Source: Hypomesus transpacificus (Eukaryota; Chordata; Actinopteri; Osmeriformes; Osmeridae). From it: a stretch of DNA of 64,000 nt. The notes below the pieces were generated by a model, which ran no database searches, was not told the origin of the DNA, and saw only the letters and a program-made list of their open reading frames with translations. A program made the translations under genes and the position numbers. The stretch is from positions 11,187,788 to 11,251,787 of the forward strand of contig NC_061062.1 in assembly GCF_021917145.1 (NCBI RefSeq), written 5' to 3'. Below, piece after piece: positions 60,386 to 64,000 of the stretch (positions are counted from its first letter, which is position 1; every line of letters starts with the position of its first letter).

Positions 60386-63300
60386 CTACAGCCTTGTCTC
60401 CTCAGGAGAGGGCACTGCAGCCTTCCCTGTGGCCTCCCCCACAACCTCTTCTCCTCTGTACACCTCAGGCTGGGACTCAAACAGGTCTGGGCTACGGAAC
60501 ATAGTCCTGGTGTAACTCACGTACTTGGACTCAACAGGCACTTCCTATCATACGGATTAAGCAAATTGATTTGACACTGGAACTATAAGTCAATTAGTTA
60601 CCGATTCTAAAGATGATGGACAGTGGCTACGACCTAAATCTAACAGTCAGGCACTCAGATTGGAAATTAGATTCGTCAACAAGTGCCAGAGCCAAATAAT
60701 GAATAGTTTCAAATGGCAGGCGATATAATCCAAAGCGACGTACTGGAAGAGCTTTGAACCCGCAACCTGTTGATCTGTAGTCAAATACTCTGAGCTATAC
60801 CCATCCAAAAAGTGGGACGAGTACCAAACAGCTCTCCTGGAGATGCCCAATGCAGTACGTTACCTCAATGGGGGGCAGGTTGTCAGTCCACCGCGTGATC
60901 TCCTGCGTGGAGTGGTCGATGGTGACGTTGATGATGCTCCTCTCTGTCTGCCTAATGGAGTGCTTGGCTAGAGGGATAAAGGCTAGAACGATGGACGCCG
61001 CCACGTTCAATGCCCCGGCAACCACGAAGCCCAGGTTGTAGCTGCCCGTGATGTCATCCATCCAGCCTGAGGGGACGCCAAGCTGGTTAACTCAATGTTA
61101 ATGTGTAACTTAACATTCACATTACAGAGATGCTATGATTTAAAACTTAATGCATTTTCTATGGACATAATGTTGTCTTACTAAAAAGTACTGGTAACTA
61201 AATAGCGACTTGATTTGAATTCTCATTACTATGAAAAAAACAAAAAAACACTGTCTCTTGGTTTGGGCGTTATCCTGGTCACATGTCCATCAAGGAAAAG
61301 CCCCTGTTAACGTACCGGCGAAGGGCGGCCCCAGGCAGCTGACAGCATTGACAGTGAGCATGAACCCCCATGCCACGGGCATGCGCTCAGCACCCATCAG
61401 GTCGAAGGTGAGCACGGGCAGCAGGATGTAGTTCCCTGCGTCGGCCACCCCGAGCAGCAGAGCGAACACCACGAGAGAGCCATAGTTGTGGAGAGCAGGG
61501 ATCAACAGGTACAACAAACCTGGGGCCACAAGAATACACTCATAAGGATGATGCTGGCTGAAAGTACTCAACCTTCCATTCATGACAGTCACTTTACAGG
61601 TTGACAGATCCTTTATGTAAATGACTGACAAGATCCTGTTGCAGGTTAATTCACTGAAAAACATCACCACACAACTCAACACATGCCTGAACAATGCAGT
61701 CAGTGGGCCGTACCAACAGAGAAGACTGATGCCTGGTTGAAGTAGAGTCTGTTGATTTTGTCTGAGTCACAGATCTTGCCGAAGATGATGCGGCTGATCA
61801 TGCTGGTCAAGCCCAGACACAACATGATGTTGGTGGCACTGTGGATAGGGATACCCAGCTGTACCGCATGCTTCACCTACACACACACACACACACACAT
61901 TAATAACATGTCTACTTACGCACACACACAAACCCAGGTACATTACTGACAACACTAAAATGCAACCTTGCACAAGTAGTAAAAATGTAACATTATAAAT
62001 CAAAACAATAACGCTGAAATAACCTGGTGTTAATAAGTTGTAATACTTTTGAAGATGACATCGTATCACTCACCAAGTGGACATAAGGAATAAAGAACCC
62101 AAATTTACACAGTCCGTTGGCCAGGACCCAGATGAGGAATACTGTGTCTTTCCACAGTCCCAAGTCCACAACAAACTTATTCAGGGGAGAGTTCTTCAGA
62201 TTGTCCACCACACTCCTGGTGTGACCTTAGTGTAGCAGAATAGTAGTGGAGTAAGAATTCAATGTGCTGAATTTGGATCCATACTTGGGCATACAATCAA
62301 TATCAGTCTTTTGAAATGTCTGTGTAGCTGTAGTTCCATGGATGATTGATAATGTTTTTCGCATGAGTCCTTTACGGTTTAAATGAAACCAAGCCAAGTT
62401 GTGGGGTCAATATCAGCAGTACCTTTAGCACCTAGTACCTTTATTGAGTGGGAGGTAGGTAAAGCCGGTGATGACACACAGTAACATGGCACCAGAAAAC
62501 ACCCGTAGACTCTGCCTCCAGCCCAGGGTGTCTATGAGGTACTGGTGGAGCCGGGTCTGGACCAGAGCCCCCGCGGCCCCCCCTGACATCACGATCCCAG
62601 TGGCCAGGGAGCGCTGGGTGGTGAAGTACTGGCTCACCATGATCATACCTGGGAAAGGGAAGGGTCGGGAGGGTGGTGGATGGAGGACAGGAAGATAGGA
62701 AGAACATATGAATGGATCTATGGAGGTTTGGAACAAACAGGTTTGTATCTATTTTCTCTCTAAATCGGTCACGTTCTTCTGTCTGTGGCTGCCCAATATA
62801 GTCTACTGAATAGAGATTTATCATCAGTTTCTTATCAGTTCCCTTCCATAGTGCTAACCTGGGGTGAAAGCGAAACTGGAACCTACTCCGGTAAGAAAGC
62901 CATGGGTGAAGAACAGGACTCCTAATGACGGTGCGAAGGAGGAGCAGACAATGGAGAGCATGATGATGAGGGAGCCTATGATAGATATCTCTCTGGCTCC
63001 ATACTTGACTGTCAGCTTCCCTGACAGAGGCCCACAGATCATGATGAAGCCATAGCTGATGGAGCCAACCAAGGCTATGGGGAGAAATAGGGTAAGCATT
63101 ATTTATATAGGCCTACATAGGTATTAAATGACATGACAAAACTTAGATGTGAGGTTTATTTTGATGTTTAGTTGATGGTCGGTAAGGTAGCCTACTTGCC
63201 TGTTTTCGAACTTGTGTCCTCAAATTCATTCAAAAGACTGATAAGGTAGACGCCAAATGAATTGTGAAAGCCTAGTACCAGAACATTGTACAAAAATGAG

Positions 63301-63413
63301 GAGAAGACTATGACCCAACCCCAACCTCCGTCTGGAGGCGGCTTGATTATCCGTGGCTCCGGTTCCTCGGTGTAAAACCTTCGGAAAGGAATGGTCGCCG
63401 GAAAGATGTGCAT
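60386..63413 (-). CDS. SLC16 (monocarboxylate transporter) family protein
   Basis: The minus-strand exons, in order, are 63413-63200, 63074-62859, 62648-62439, 62225-62074, 61876-61714, 61519-61316, 61066-60864 and 60544-60386. Phases agree throughout (1521 nt, 506 aa), matching the family's usual length. The start is the ATG at 63413; a longer frame begins only with GTG. The signature PDGGWGWVIVFSSFLYN (about residues 27-43) opens TM1. Other family blocks are LVGSISYGFIMICGPLSGKL, MIMVSQYFTTQRSLATGIVM, TNIMLCLGLTSMISRIIFGK and WGFMLTVNAVSCLGPPFAG. Twelve membrane helices are expected, with a short 6/7 loop. These proteins move monocarboxylates or related substrates across the plasma membrane; I cannot tell which member this is, so substrate is open. 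The cytosolic tail includes SYTRTMFRSPDLFES. Intron 1 uses a GC donor. Convergent with kbtbd11. Confidence 0.85.
60690..60810 (-). mobile_element. tRNA-derived SINE in last intron of the SLC16 gene
   Basis: On the minus strand the head GGGTATAGCTCAGAGTATTT then GACTACAGATCAACAGGTTG and GGGTTCAAA resembles tRNA-Cys with a changed anticodon loop (ACA in place of GCA). A body follows with GTCGCTTTGGATTATATCGC then CTGCCATTTGAA, matching the fish SINE tail. It is not a functional tRNA because the acceptor and D stems do not pair properly. Confidence 0.65.
61879..61899. repeat. Short CA tract at SLC16 exon 5 acceptor
   Basis: ACACACAC repeats on the plus strand give GTGTGTGTAG just before the exon starting at 61876 on the minus strand, so the acceptor is preceded by GT repeats rather than a true pyrimidine tract. 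Confidence 0.8.
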
Positions 63414-64000
63414 TTTGGCGTACCAATCTTCATGGAAAAAGGCCAACTTCCATGTTTTCTTCACGCAATTTTGTAACAGATATAGAACCCACTACATTAA
63501 ATTTAAGTGCATCATAAGGCGCCGTTTGTCGACTAAAGAGTGGCATCACAAACATTGCACGTGCGTCACACTGATAGGGCGCGCAATAAGTGACCTCTGT
63601 TGATTGAATTTGAGATGACTTTCAAGGATCCTCACTTCTGCAAAAATAGTTTAAGTTAAATTGTATTATGTTACAAATGCAATAGCCTAGGCCTACATCA
63701 TACATGACAAGTATGCAACAATTCGTTTAATTACTACAAAAAAAACTGGCTATTTGTTAGCCGTATTAAACGGCTAATTTAAATTTCGCCAACATAATTT
63801 TACAGTGCAGTGAGGTGCCATACCCTCTCAGCCACAGCTACAGTTTTTCTTGTTGATGTTGTAATTTCAGATACCACCACCGAGCATCACATGGTTGCGT
63901 ATTAGATATGACGTAGCATAGTGGGTTATTGGATTGATGGAGGAAAAATGTCTACTGCCATACGAATTTATTTGGCATAGGGGATTACAAACCTCGGGCC
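63414..64000. other. Upstream region of the SLC16 gene
   Basis: This should contain the 5' UTR and promoter of the minus-strand SLC16 gene. The frame stays open upstream of the ATG only to a GTG at 63464. No clear TATA, CpG cluster or further exon is recognised, and nothing else is seen to the window end. Confidence 0.4.

Noticed and set aside
60748..60808. Minus-strand tRNA-Cys-like gene
   Set aside because: The anticodon arm and T-arm resemble tRNA-Cys, but stems do not pair fully and a SINE body follows; it is a SINE.

Overview
This is a vertebrate nuclear locus, most likely from a teleost fish. The evidence is long introns with GT-AG splice sites, dinucleotide microsatellites, fish-type tRNA-derived SINE tails ending in a GCTTTGGATAAAAGC-like motif, and gene order. 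The order cln8 (+), arhgef10 (+), kbtbd11 (+) matches human 8p23.3, where DLGAP2 lies upstream of CLN8. I cannot name the species. There is no bacterial, plasmid or viral gene set here.

Layout. 1-2800 is AT-rich and has no convincing coding sequence; it may be the 3' UTR or flank of an upstream gene. 2820-4994 is cln8: a probable promoter and untranslated exon, then two coding exons encoding a 288-residue TLC-domain ER protein. 7000-52084 is arhgef10, a Rho GEF rebuilt from 28 coding exons whose phases all agree (about 1441 aa). The exons encode an acidic/proline-rich N-terminus, a coiled coil, a DH domain, a PH-like region and a WD40-like propeller. 54900-58328 is kbtbd11, with a spliced 5' UTR and a single-exon CDS of 705 aa. 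60386-63413 on the minus strand is an SLC16 (monocarboxylate transporter) family gene of eight coding exons (506 aa), convergent with kbtbd11.

Other genes sit inside the arhgef10 locus. Four identical tRNA-Ile(AAT) genes lie in its early introns, all in the sense direction. An apparently intronless Ig-V receptor gene with ITIM-type tyrosine repeats (23126-23911) lies between exons 7 and 8.

The remainder is intronic or intergenic DNA. It contains a foldback MITE, a probable hAT-like MITE, a pogo-like transposon remnant, SINE pieces, a 28-bp minisatellite of about 29 copies, and several long microsatellites.

Nothing here forms a clearly new molecular system. The points most worth checking are the nested ITIM receptor with its frameshifted repeat tail, the tRNA-Ile cluster with its duplicated flanks, a possible alternative last exon of arhgef10 at 32702-32979, a duplicated in-frame 3' splice site at arhgef10 exon 8, a possible intronic-polyadenylation form of cln8, and the chained uORFs of kbtbd11. 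Gene names rest on recalled family sequences and gene order; no database search was run.
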